A stretch of 39,491 nt of DNA, taken from assembly GCF_015354575.1 (NCBI RefSeq), contig NZ_JACAFQ010000045.1, positions 1 to 39,491 of the forward strand, written 5' to 3'. The notes beneath the pieces are model-generated. The model was not told the DNA's origin. It ran no database searches and saw only the letters and a program-made list of their open reading frames with translations. Within the stretch, counting starts at the first letter, position 1. Each line of letters starts with the position of its first letter. The DNA comes from Pseudomonas sp. UFMG81 (lineage in GTDB: Bacteria > Pseudomonadota > Gammaproteobacteria > Pseudomonadales > Pseudomonadaceae). The position numbers and the translations under genes are program-made. This document shows, piece by piece, positions 8,741 to 17,758 of the stretch.

Positions 8741-9685
8741 GTGTCCAGTTCACCGCGCTTGAATGGGATTGCCGGCGTCGCGGCACTGCTGATGCTCAGC
8801 ACGAGTTGCTCGGTTGGCGCCGCGGCTGACATGTGCAAGCTCGATAGCGGTATCAGCCAGCAAGTGGCGCGTGCCGGGCTTTGTATGTTCGACGCCAAGG
8901 CTCAGTCGTTCGCCGGAACGCCGGTGCAACAAGCCAGTTGCCTGACACGTCAGGTCGAGTTCGTCGGCAAGATCGGCCAACCAACTATCACCCCTTTTGT
9001 TGCGGGCGTCGTGGGTAAACCTGCTCCCGCCATCCAGGCCGTACAGGCTCTGCTCGACGCCAAAGGCATCAAGGAGGGGCAAGTAGGTGGGCCAGTTGAC
9101 AAGCCGATAACAGCCAACTACTTCATCATCCACGACACCAGCACCCCTAATTGCTCGGCGCCTGGCACCGTGCGTGGCTGTGAGGTGCGTGGCGAGTTCC
9201 CGGCCAACCGGGACGACGAGAGCTGGTCCTTCAACATCGATTTTGGCGGGCATCCCAAGCCTTATCCCCATCGCGCGGCACATGCCATGACCAATCGCAT
9301 TGGCGGCTCGATTACCGAGGTGGATTTCGCCGACGCCATCGCGACGACGAAGTTCGAGACCTGCGTCGACAAGGCGGCGAAGGTGAATCTGTTCGTGGGC
9401 GTGGAGAATATCCAGCCTCGCACTGGTGCGCCGAAGATACCTGCGGCCGGGAAGAAGGTGAACGACCGTGCCGCGCCGACGCCAGGGTTCACGGCCAGGC
9501 AGTATGAGCGTTTGGCGTTGCTCTACATGGTGGCGAGCGCCCGGCGAGGCCACTGGCTGGTGCCGGCCTTCCATGCCGTGATCGATAGCTACTACGCCGA
9601 TGGCCATGACGATCCCCAGCACTTCGACATGGCTGCATTCAGCGCCGAACTGCAGAAGCTGGTCGAGGCCGTTGGCAGCACCTAG
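8741..9685 (+). CDS. Putative secreted N-acetylmuramoyl-L-alanine amidase-like protein
   Basis: The 314-residue product begins with a signal peptide (hydrophobic GIAGVAALLML, likely cleaved after SVGAAA). The body resembles the amidase_2/PGRP zinc-enzyme layout. It has YFIIHDTS with His131, then NLFVGVEN where that family has its SIGIE-type strand. A Q..RLALLYMVASAR helix follows, then FHAVID (His278) and HDDPQHFD (near residues 289-296) at the positions of the later zinc ligands. GTG at 8741 is preferred because GGAGG lies five bases upstream. Its stop is six bases from that of the opposing TetR gene. Enzymatic assignment is moderate confidence; periplasmic location is more secure. Confidence 0.55.
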   Translation: MSSSPRLNGIAGVAALLMLSTSCSVGAAADMCKLDSGISQQVARAGLCMFDAKAQSFAGTPVQQASCLTRQVEFVGKIGQPTITPFVAGVVGKPAPAIQAVQALLDAKGIKEGQVGGPVDKPITANYFIIHDTSTPNCSAPGTVRGCEVRGEFPANRDDESWSFNIDFGGHPKPYPHRAAHAMTNRIGGSITEVDFADAIATTKFETCVDKAAKVNLFVGVENIQPRTGAPKIPAAGKKVNDRAAPTPGFTARQYERLALLYMVASARRGHWLVPAFHAVIDSYYADGHDDPQHFDMAAFSAELQKLVEAVGST

Positions 9686-9691
9686 CAGGGC

Positions 9692-10330
9692 TCATGTCGG
9701 CAACTGCGCCGGGAAGTTCAGCCCCTGCTCGATCACCGTGAAAATCTCGTCGAGCACATCGGAGTAGGGCACCGACGAGGGCTTTTTCTTCTTCCACAGG
9801 TCGTGCGCCGCGATGTGCGCGTAGTCCAGCACCCAGGCCAGCACGTTGGGGCGGATATCGTCGTTGGGGTCGGTGCCCATGCGCTGGGCGATCAGCTGGA
9901 CGATCGACTCGCGGCGGTCCACGCCGTTCTGTAGGTTCTTGGCCCTGACCATCGGGTGGCTGCGCAGCAGCTCCTGCAAGGTCATGAAGCGGTCGGCATC
10001 GAAGCCGTACGAGCCGTTCTCGCAGTACCTCACGATCTCCACTGCAGCGTGGTGCACAGCAGTCAGCGCCGGCTCGTCGAGGGGCCGGCGGTTGAGCGCG
10101 GCCATGAAGTCCTCGTGCTCGGCGGCTTGGTAGTCGAGCACCACGTCCTCCTTGCAGGCGAAGTAGCGAAAGAACGTGCGGGTGGACACGTCGACCTTCT
10201 CGGTAATGTCCTCGACCCGTGTCTCGTCGAAGCCCTTCTCGGCAAACAGCTCATAGGCCGCGCTGATCAGCGCATCGCGCAGCATCAGCTTCTTGCGTTC
10301 GCGCCTGCCCACTTCTTCTTTCTCTGCCAC
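9692..10330 (-). CDS. TetR-family regulator divergent from the NRPS operon
   Basis: The 212-residue protein has an N-terminal TetR helix-turn-helix: DALISAAYELFAEKGFDET, then VDVSTRTFFRYFACKEDVV. The rest is a helical ligand/dimer domain. The start is GTG at 10330, with GGAGGA just upstream. It is transcribed away from the NRPS gene and shares a 267-bp intergenic region. That region contains a promoter for each direction and an inverted repeat, which makes this the best candidate for the local repressor of the biosynthetic operon. The regulatory link is inferred from position; the inducer is unknown. Confidence 0.85.
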   Translation of the reverse strand: MAEKEEVGRRERKKLMLRDALISAAYELFAEKGFDETRVEDITEKVDVSTRTFFRYFACKEDVVLDYQAAEHEDFMAALNRRPLDEPALTAVHHAAVEIVRYCENGSYGFDADRFMTLQELLRSHPMVRAKNLQNGVDRRESIVQLIAQRMGTDPNDDIRPNVLAWVLDYAHIAAHDLWKKKKPSSVPYSDVLDEIFTVIEQGLNFPAQLPT

Positions 10331-10381
10331 GCCTCTGCTTCCTCCGGTCAGGTCAGGTCAACGAGTGTAGACCAATCGAGC

Positions 10382-10410
10382 ATTATGGTTTTTCCATGAC
10401 ATTTGCGCAA
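10382..10410 (-). promoter_or_regulatory. Candidate sigma-70 promoter of the divergent TetR gene
   Basis: Read on the minus strand, TTGCGC (10405-10410) and CATAAT (10382-10387) are separated by 17 bases. The -10 matches consensus at five of six positions and the -35 at three. A run of three GGTCA direct repeats (10346-10360) lies between this promoter and the gene. Assigned by eye only. Confidence 0.4.
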
Positions 10411-10443
10411 TTTCAAAAGTATTCACTGTAAGAAATATGACGC

Positions 10444-10473
10444 TTGACACAATCTGTCACTCGGCGACATTAT
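10444..10473 (+). promoter_or_regulatory. Candidate NRPS promoter with an overlapping TetR-type operator
   Basis: TTGACA (10444-10449, perfect -35) is followed 18 bases later by CATTAT (10468-10473, a four-of-six -10). The inverted repeat TGACA-CAATC-TGTCA (10445-10459) overlaps the -35 and runs into the spacer, where a repressor would block RNA polymerase. The NRPS start codon is 125 bases downstream, with AAAGGGAG at 10579-10586. The operator call is inference from symmetry and the divergent TetR gene. Confidence 0.5.
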
Positions 10474-10597
10474 TCGCGCCGTCTCATGTATAGCGGATGA
10501 CGGACCATCGCGCCTGGGATTCCAACGAGCCGGCACGTGCTCGAAGGGGGCGATCCGTCGAGCTGGAATCCACCATCTAAAGGGAGTTAGGTCACCG

Positions 10598-13500
10598 ATG
10601 AACATTGCGATCAACGCCAACGAGCCGGCCGTGCGCCAGGCGCAGGCTCTGAGCCCCTACGAGCAGGACATCTGGGTGGAGGCGCAGCGCGAGCCGCTGA
10701 GCCATCAGTTCACCGTGGCCCTGAGCATTCGCCTGCCGCTGGCGTACGGGCTGGACGCACTGCGCCAGGCCGCCGAGCAGGTGATGCAGGGCGAGCCTGC
10801 CTGCCGTCGAACCTTTGTCGAGCATGCGGGCGCTGCGTTCATCGAGGCTGCCCCCGCACCCAGTGCGGTGGAGCACTACGCCTTTGCCGACGCGTTCGGC
10901 GCCGGGGCGTTCTTCGAAGAGTGGTCGCGCAAGTACTGGACGCTGTCCAGCGAGCCGCTGATCGATGTCGCCGTCGGCCAAGCGCCCGAACACCTGCTGC
11001 TGATGCTGCGTGCCCACCATATCGTCGCCGACGCCTGGGCGCTGGATGTGCTGGCGCGCAAGATCCTCGATGCCCGAGCTGGCAGCGGCGAGCGCTTGGG
11101 CCAGACATTGCCGTTCGCCAACCGCACCCCGGCGCAGGCCGATTTCGACACCCTGGCCAGCGAACTGGCGGACAGGCACGGCGCGACCGAGCCGGTACTG
11201 TTCGGCAAGTCGGCGGGTACGCTGTCCAGCGCCCCGGCCTATCGCCGCCGCTTCCAGATCAAGGCCGCCGATGTGCAACACGCGCTTGAGGGCGGCATCA
11301 CGCCATTCATGAGCGTCTCGGCGGCGCTGGCGGTGTTGCTGTCCTGCCAGTACGGCAGCGAGCGTTTCTTCATCGGCGTGCCGTTCCTCAACCGCGATGC
11401 CAGCCGCATCGAAAGCGTCGAGCAGCGCGCCAACACCCTGGCGCTTGGCATCCAGGTCAACCAGCACCAGACCTTCCGCGAAATCGCCCTGGCCGTACGC
11501 CAGGAAGCAATGTTCCTCAAGGACCGCCAGGCTCTGCCGTTCGGCCGGCAGGTGGCGGCGCTGGCCCGTGCCGGCCAGTCCCGCCAGCTGTTCGACGCCA
11601 CGCTCTCCTACCTGCGCTATCCGGCCCACGAGTTGGACGGGCTGGCGCCTGCGGACTTCACCAGCATCGCCCACGTGCACACCCAGGACGCCGTCGCGGT
11701 GCACCTGCACAGCTACGGCGCGTGCGCGCAGGTGCAGGGCGAGGTGTGCCTGAACAGCCAGGCCTTCGCTTCCGAGCGTTGCGCCATGGAATTCCTCGAT
11801 GCATTCGTGCAGCTGGTCGAATGCTTCCAGACCCACCTCGACCAGCCGGTGTCGGCGATGAACCTGCTGACCGCCGAGCAGGCCAGCACCCTCAGTGCCT
11901 TCGAAGATGGGCCGGCAGTGCCCTACAGCGAACACGAGACGCTGATGTCGATGTTCGAAGCCAGCGTGGCGCGCCATCCAGGGCAGGTGGCCGTGCGTTC
12001 GGAGCAGGGCGAGACCTTGAGCTATGCCCAACTCGATGCCTGGGCGTCGTCGGTGGCCCACGCCCTGCAAGCGCGCGGCGTGGAACGCGGCGATATCGTC
12101 GCGGTGTCGCTGGAGCGCTCGCCACGCATGCTCGCGGCGATCTTCGGCGTGCTCAAGGCCGGCGCTGCCTACCTGCCGATCGACAGCGAGTACCCGCAGG
12201 ACCGTATCCAGTACATGCTCGAAGACAGCCAGGCCAAGGTGGTCATCACCGACCTGGCCCAGGTCATCGCCAGCAGCGACCCGCGCTGGTTCGACCTCGA
12301 TGCGCTGCCCACCCAGGCCCCGGACGCAGCGTCGCTGCGCAGCAAGGCGCGTCCCCGCGACCCGGCCTACGTCATCTACACCTCCGGCTCGACCGGTCGC
12401 CCCAAAGGCGTGGTGATCGAGCACCACAGCGTGATCAACCGGCTGGAGTGGATGCAGCAAGCCCACCCGCTGAGCACCACCGACGTGATCCTGCAGAAGA
12501 CCCCGGTGTCCTTCGATGTCTCGGTCTGGGAACTGTTCTGGTGGAGCATGACCGGCGCCAGCGTGGCCTTGCTCGCACCGGGTGCGCAACGCGACCCACG
12601 GGCGCTGGTGGAGGCGATCCAGCGCCATGGCGTCACCGTGGCGCACTTCGTGCCGTCGATGCTCGAGCCTTACGTGCAGGCGCTGGCGGATGACCGCCGC
12701 ATACTGGCCCAGGTGGCCAGCCTCACCTGCCTGTTCACCAGTGGCGAAGCGTTGAGCCCGGCGGTGGTCAACAAATTCCGCCGGCTGTTCACCCAGGGCG
12801 CGCAGGCGCCGCGGCTGATCAACCTGTATGGCCCCACCGAGGCCACCGTGGACGTCACCTGGTACGAGCTGGACATGACCGGCCCCGACGATGTCGAGCA
12901 GGTGCCCATCGGCTTCCCGATCGACAACACCTCGATCCGCATCGTCTCGCAGCACGGCGTGCGCCAGCCCATCGGCATCCCCGGCGAGCTGCAGATCGGC
13001 GGCGTGCAGTTGGCCCGTGGCTACCTCAACCGTGCCGAGCTGACTGCCGAACGCTTCATCACCGACCCCCACGACAATCGCCGCTGGTACCGCTCCGGCG
13101 ACCTGGCCTGCTGGGCGGCGGATGGCTCCATCCTCTACCTGGGCCGTATGGACGGCCAGGTGAAGATCCGTGGCAACCGCATCGAGCTGGGCGAAATCAA
13201 AAGTGCCTTGCTGGCCCTGCCGCACATCCTCAACGCCGAGGTGCTGGTGGAGGAGGACGAGGTGCGCGGCAAGCACCTGGTCGCGGCCTATGTCAGCCGT
13301 CAACCACTGGAGGAGCGCAGCCTGCGCCAGCAACTGGCCGCCACCCTGCCGGGCTTCATGCTGCCGTCGCGCTGGACCGCCCTGGACCATATGCCGCTGA
13401 CCCCCAACGGCAAGTTCGACCGCAACCGCGCGCTGCAATTGATCAATGGCGCAACCGCACCAGCACGCACGGCGGTGCAGGGCGAGCACCAGGCGCTGGT

Positions 13501-16500
13501 CGCCGAAGTCTGGAGCAAGGTGCTCGGCCCACAAGACATGAACGCCGACGATGACTTCTATTCCCTCGGCGGCGACTCGATCCTGATGCTCAAGGTGCGC
13601 TCGGAGCTCGAGCACCATGGCTACGCGCTCGACCTCTCGGCCCTCGGCGATCACACCACCCTCGCGGCCCTGGCACAGTTGCTGGAGCACCACGCCCTGG
13701 CCAGCGTGCCCGCCCGCGCGCCGCTGGCGCCGTTCGCCCTGGTGCGCGAGGTCGAGCGCAAGCGCCTGGGTGAACACTGGGCCGATGCCTACCCGGTATC
13801 GCAGTTGCAACTGGGCCTGCTGTTCCACAGCCGCGAGACCCGCGACGCCAAGGCCTACAAGGACGTGTTCCGCTACACCCTGAAGATGGCCTGGAACGCG
13901 CCTGCCTTCAGCCGCGCGCTGGCCGCCGTGATCGCCCGTCACCCGACCTTGCGCACCTGTTTCAACCTCAGCGACCACGGTCGGCCGTTGCAGCTGGTTC
14001 GCAAGGCGCTGCCGGTGGACCAGGTACTGGCGCTGGTCAATCCGTCGGCGGGCCAGCACGAGCGACTGATCGCCCGCCATATGCGCGAGTGGGCCAGCCA
14101 CGACTACAGCTTCACCGAAGGCCCGTTGTTCAACGTCACGCTGTTCCTTGACGAGGCGGCGGGCGTGGTCGACCTGGTGCTGAGTTTCCACCATGCGATC
14201 CTCGACGGCGGCAGCGTCGCCAACCTGATGCGCGAACTGCTGCTGGCCTATGCCCAGGGCGGTGACCTGGCGCCCGGCTACCCGGTAGAGGCGCTGCCCA
14301 GCCCCGCGCTGTTCGTCGAAGACGAGCTGGCGGCGATGGCCAGCGACGAGCATCGCCAATACTGGCGCGACTACCTCGACGGTGCCGCCAACACCCTGCC
14401 GGTCGGCCTGGCCGGGCACCTGCAGGCGCCTGGGCGCGGGGTCTTCTCGTACCGTTTCGAGGTCGACACGCAACTGGACCAGGCGCTGGCCAAGGTGGCC
14501 CGTGCCAAGCACGTGCCGATCAAGCTGTACTACCTCGCCGCCCACTGCCTGGCGTTGGCGACCATGAGCGGCGCGCAGGAAGTGACCACCGGCGTGGTCA
14601 CCCACGCCCGCCCGGAAGTCGAGCACGCCGAGCACATGCTGGGCCTGTTCCTCAACACCCTGCCGCTGCGCGCCACCCTGGAAGGCAGCTGGCAGGCCCT
14701 GGTCGAGCGCCTGTACCTGCTCGACAAGCGCAGCCACAAGCATCGCCGCCTGCCGCTCGGCGAGATCCAGAACGCCAGCCCGGCGATCAGCCTGGCCACG
14801 GCCTTCAACTACATCCACTTCCATGTGCTGCACGACGTCGCCACCCAGGCCGGCATCGAGATCGCCGAATTCGACCCGCAGGAGGAGACCAGCTTCGCCA
14901 TCCTCGCCAACGTCATGCGTGGCTATTCCGGTGAAGGGGTCAGCGTGCGGGTCGACATGGACGCCGGGCGCTACGCCGGCGAGCAGGCCCAGGTTTATGC
15001 CGGGCTGTTCAACCAGGCCCTGGCCGGCATGGCCTATCGGCCAGAGGCGGCCGTGGGCGTTGGCCGTGACATCGCTCAGCTGGGGCAGCTGCTGGGCGCC
15101 GATAGTGGGCAAGCCTTCGTCGCACTGCCACAGCGCATCGCCGCCACCGTGCAGCAAACCCCTCGGGCCATCGCCCTGGCGGGCGAGCAGGGGCAATGGG
15201 ACTACGCCCGGCTGTGGCGTGAAGTCGGCGCGGTGGCTGAGCAACTGGCGGCGCATGGCGCGGTCAAGGGCGACATCATCGGCGTGGCCATGCCGCGCTC
15301 GTTCGAGCAGATTGCTACCGTGCTGGCGATCTCGGCGCTCGGTGGTGTGTGCTTGCCGCTCGACCTGGCCTACCCGGCCAACCGCATCGAGCTGATCGTG
15401 CGCATGGCGGCGCCGCGGTTGATCGTCAGCGACACCGAGGTGCCGGGCACCGGCGCGCAAGTGCCGTGCCTGAGCCTGGTACCAGGTGCGCTGGACAGTG
15501 CCGCGAACTGGGCACCGTGCACTGGCATCGACGCCGCTGACCCGGCCTACATCCTGTTCACCTCGGGCTCCACCGGCACGCCCAAGGGCGTGACCATGCC
15601 CCATCGCGGGCTGGCCAACCTGGTGGCCTGGCAGAACGGTACCGGCAGCGGTGCGGTGGCTTCGACGCTGCAATACGCACCCCTGAGCTTCGACGTGTCG
15701 TTCCAGGAAATCTTCTGCACCCTCGCCGCGGGTACCACCCTGGTGGTGATCGCCGAGGCGCAGCGCCGCGACCCGGCCGCCTTGCTGCGCTACCTGGACC
15801 AGCATGCCGTGCAGCGGGTGTTCCTGCCCTACGTGGCCTTGCAGCAACTGGCCGAAACCGCCGCCACCCTCGACCTGTACCCACGCGGCTTGCGGGTGGT
15901 CGGTTCGTCCGGCGAGCAGCTGCGGGTCACCCCGGAAATCCGCGCGCTGATGAAACGGCTGCCGGCCGGCCTGCTGGAAAACCAGTACGGCCCGACCGAA
16001 ACCCACGTGGTCACCCGCCATGCCATGAGCGGCGACCCGCAGCGCTTCCCGGCGCTGCCACCGATCGGCCAGGCCATCGACGGCGTCGGCGTGCTGGTGC
16101 TCGACCGTGCCGGGCAGGTGCTGCCGGACGGTGTGCCAGGGGAGATCTGCGTCTACGGCGAGGCCCTGGCCAGCGGTTATCACCGCGCGCCGGAGCAGAC
16201 CGCCGAGAAGTTCGTGCGCCACGCCAAGGTGCCGGGCGGCGTGTACTACCGCACCGGCGATATCGGCATTCGCAGCCTGCAAGGGCCGATCATCAGCCTT
16301 GGGCGCAACGATGCCCAGGTGAAGGTGCGTGGCTATCGGGTCGAGCCTTCCGAGATCGAGCTGAAGATCCTGGCCTTCTTCGAAGGGCGCGGCGAGCGGG
16401 TCGAAGCGGCAGTGGTCGCCCGCCCGCGGGATGAGCTGGACGCCTACCTGGTGGCCTACCTGGTCGGCGCTGCCGCCCAGCAGGCGCAGCAGCTCGATGC

Positions 16501-17758
16501 CCTGCGCGCGCACCTGGCCGAGCAGTTGCCGGCCTACATGGTGCCGAGCCATGTGGTGGCGATCGAGCAGATGCCCAAGACGCCAAGCGGCAAGCGCGAC
16601 GATGCGCGGCTGCGGGCGCTGGATATCCAGCTGGCCAACGACCGCGTCTACCGTGAACCGGTCGGTGAGTACGAGATGCAGCTCTGCCAGCTGGCCGCCG
16701 AACTGCTGAAACTGCCGAGCCTGGCCCCCGAGCAGAGCATCTTCGACTGCGGTGCCACCTCGCTGACGGCGATGCGTATTGTCGTGCTGGTGGAGAAGCT
16801 GTACGGCATCAACGTGCCGCTGTCGGCCTTTGTCAGCGCACCCACCATGGAGAAGCTGGCACAGCTGATCGAGCAGGGTGGCGGGCAGTTCAGCTTCGAC
16901 CCGCTGGTGCCGCTGCGCCAGACCGGCGAGCGCCAGCCGCTGTTCCTGGTCCACCCCATGGGCGGCAATATCCTGTCGTACCTGCGCATGCTGCCGCACC
17001 TGCCGGCCGACCAGCCGTTCTACGCCTTGCAGGCCAGTGGCGTCGACGCCGGCTCGCAGCCGATCCCCAGCGTCGAGGCGCAGGCGGCGTTCTATATCCA
17101 GGCCATGCGCCGGGTGCAGCCGCACGGCCCGTACCTGATCGGTGGCTGGTCCTACGGTGGCTTCGTCGCCTTCGAGATCGCCAACCAGCTGATCCAGGCC
17201 GGCGAGCAGGTGAGCAACGTGCTGGTCCTCGACACCATGGCGCTGAGCGACCAGGCCAAGGGCAAGGCCAGCGACGACGGGCTGCTGAGCTGGTTCTTCT
17301 GGGAGTTGCTGTGGACCTCGCGCGGGTCGGAACTGCCAGTGACCCTGGTGCCCGAGCATATCCTCGGTTTGCAGGAACGCTTCGACTACATCACCGACCA
17401 CGCCATCGCCATCGGTGCGATCCCGGCGGGCAGCACCAAGGCGGTGATGCAGCGGCTATTCGAGGTGTACCGCAACAACTGGGACGCGGCCACCGAGTAC
17501 AACTACCAGGCCCGTCGCCCGGCCGTCGACATCACCCTGGTGCGGGCCCGCGAGCCGTTGCCGCGCATCCTGCGGGAAATGCACGACACCATCCGCAGCG
17601 AATACAACGACCCGCTCAACGGTTGGGCCGCGCAGACCTCAGGCCAGGTGCGCCTGGTGGAGGTCGACGGCGACCACCTGACCATCATGGAAGAACCCTT
17701 CGTCGGGCCACTGGTGGCCGCGATCCTGCAAGACATTCAACAAGGGACTGAACAATGA
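10598..17758 (+). CDS. Bimodular non-ribosomal peptide synthetase, C-A(Ser)-T-C-A(Pro-like)-T-TE
   Basis: A 2386-residue cytoplasmic assembly line. C1 (about 15-430) has HHIVADA at 140-146 and begins the protein, so it may accept an acyl starter. A1 (about 450-950) has TSGSTGRPKG from 595. Its pocket residues D640 V641 W644 H683 F713 S715 L743 V751 D752 K939 spell DVWHFSLVDK, the known serine code. T1 carries Ser994 in GGDSI. C2 has HHAILDG at 1198-1204. A2 has TSGSTGTPKG from 1655 and pocket D1699 V1700 Q1703 V1741 G1769 S1771 Q1796 V1804 V1805 K1999, which is near but not equal to the proline code. T2 carries Ser2055 and the thioesterase has triad Ser2185/Asp2212/His2360. There is no epimerase domain. 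The gene overlaps the downstream flavin monooxygenase by four bases. The Ser-Pro-like plan matches PxaA/BraB-type alkaloid synthetases (family knowledge). Confidence 0.93.
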   Translation: MNIAINANEPAVRQAQALSPYEQDIWVEAQREPLSHQFTVALSIRLPLAYGLDALRQAAEQVMQGEPACRRTFVEHAGAAFIEAAPAPSAVEHYAFADAFGAGAFFEEWSRKYWTLSSEPLIDVAVGQAPEHLLLMLRAHHIVADAWALDVLARKILDARAGSGERLGQTLPFANRTPAQADFDTLASELADRHGATEPVLFGKSAGTLSSAPAYRRRFQIKAADVQHALEGGITPFMSVSAALAVLLSCQYGSERFFIGVPFLNRDASRIESVEQRANTLALGIQVNQHQTFREIALAVRQEAMFLKDRQALPFGRQVAALARAGQSRQLFDATLSYLRYPAHELDGLAPADFTSIAHVHTQDAVAVHLHSYGACAQVQGEVCLNSQAFASERCAMEFLDAFVQLVECFQTHLDQPVSAMNLLTAEQASTLSAFEDGPAVPYSEHETLMSMFEASVARHPGQVAVRSEQGETLSYAQLDAWASSVAHALQARGVERGDIVAVSLERSPRMLAAIFGVLKAGAAYLPIDSEYPQDRIQYMLEDSQAKVVITDLAQVIASSDPRWFDLDALPTQAPDAASLRSKARPRDPAYVIYTSGSTGRPKGVVIEHHSVINRLEWMQQAHPLSTTDVILQKTPVSFDVSVWELFWWSMTGASVALLAPGAQRDPRALVEAIQRHGVTVAHFVPSMLEPYVQALADDRRILAQVASLTCLFTSGEALSPAVVNKFRRLFTQGAQAPRLINLYGPTEATVDVTWYELDMTGPDDVEQVPIGFPIDNTSIRIVSQHGVRQPIGIPGELQIGGVQLARGYLNRAELTAERFITDPHDNRRWYRSGDLACWAADGSILYLGRMDGQVKIRGNRIELGEIKSALLALPHILNAEVLVEEDEVRGKHLVAAYVSRQPLEERSLRQQLAATLPGFMLPSRWTALDHMPLTPNGKFDRNRALQLINGATAPARTAVQGEHQALVAEVWSKVLGPQDMNADDDFYSLGGDSILMLKVRSELEHHGYALDLSALGDHTTLAALAQLLEHHALASVPARAPLAPFALVREVERKRLGEHWADAYPVSQLQLGLLFHSRETRDAKAYKDVFRYTLKMAWNAPAFSRALAAVIARHPTLRTCFNLSDHGRPLQLVRKALPVDQVLALVNPSAGQHERLIARHMREWASHDYSFTEGPLFNVTLFLDEAAGVVDLVLSFHHAILDGGSVANLMRELLLAYAQGGDLAPGYPVEALPSPALFVEDELAAMASDEHRQYWRDYLDGAANTLPVGLAGHLQAPGRGVFSYRFEVDTQLDQALAKVARAKHVPIKLYYLAAHCLALATMSGAQEVTTGVVTHARPEVEHAEHMLGLFLNTLPLRATLEGSWQALVERLYLLDKRSHKHRRLPLGEIQNASPAISLATAFNYIHFHVLHDVATQAGIEIAEFDPQEETSFAILANVMRGYSGEGVSVRVDMDAGRYAGEQAQVYAGLFNQALAGMAYRPEAAVGVGRDIAQLGQLLGADSGQAFVALPQRIAATVQQTPRAIALAGEQGQWDYARLWREVGAVAEQLAAHGAVKGDIIGVAMPRSFEQIATVLAISALGGVCLPLDLAYPANRIELIVRMAAPRLIVSDTEVPGTGAQVPCLSLVPGALDSAANWAPCTGIDAADPAYILFTSGSTGTPKGVTMPHRGLANLVAWQNGTGSGAVASTLQYAPLSFDVSFQEIFCTLAAGTTLVVIAEAQRRDPAALLRYLDQHAVQRVFLPYVALQQLAETAATLDLYPRGLRVVGSSGEQLRVTPEIRALMKRLPAGLLENQYGPTETHVVTRHAMSGDPQRFPALPPIGQAIDGVGVLVLDRAGQVLPDGVPGEICVYGEALASGYHRAPEQTAEKFVRHAKVPGGVYYRTGDIGIRSLQGPIISLGRNDAQVKVRGYRVEPSEIELKILAFFEGRGERVEAAVVARPRDELDAYLVAYLVGAAAQQAQQLDALRAHLAEQLPAYMVPSHVVAIEQMPKTPSGKRDDARLRALDIQLANDRVYREPVGEYEMQLCQLAAELLKLPSLAPEQSIFDCGATSLTAMRIVVLVEKLYGINVPLSAFVSAPTMEKLAQLIEQGGGQFSFDPLVPLRQTGERQPLFLVHPMGGNILSYLRMLPHLPADQPFYALQASGVDAGSQPIPSVEAQAAFYIQAMRRVQPHGPYLIGGWSYGGFVAFEIANQLIQAGEQVSNVLVLDTMALSDQAKGKASDDGLLSWFFWELLWTSRGSELPVTLVPEHILGLQERFDYITDHAIAIGAIPAGSTKAVMQRLFEVYRNNWDAATEYNYQARRPAVDITLVRAREPLPRILREMHDTIRSEYNDPLNGWAAQTSGQVRLVEVDGDHLTIMEEPFVGPLVAAILQDIQQGTEQ

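Noticed and set aside
10592..17401. 2269-residue minus-strand open frame opposite the NRPS
   Set aside because: It is an antisense shadow: length comes from codon bias of the NRPS gene, the composition is rich in Gln, Val, Gly and His, and no domain or ribosome-binding site supports it.
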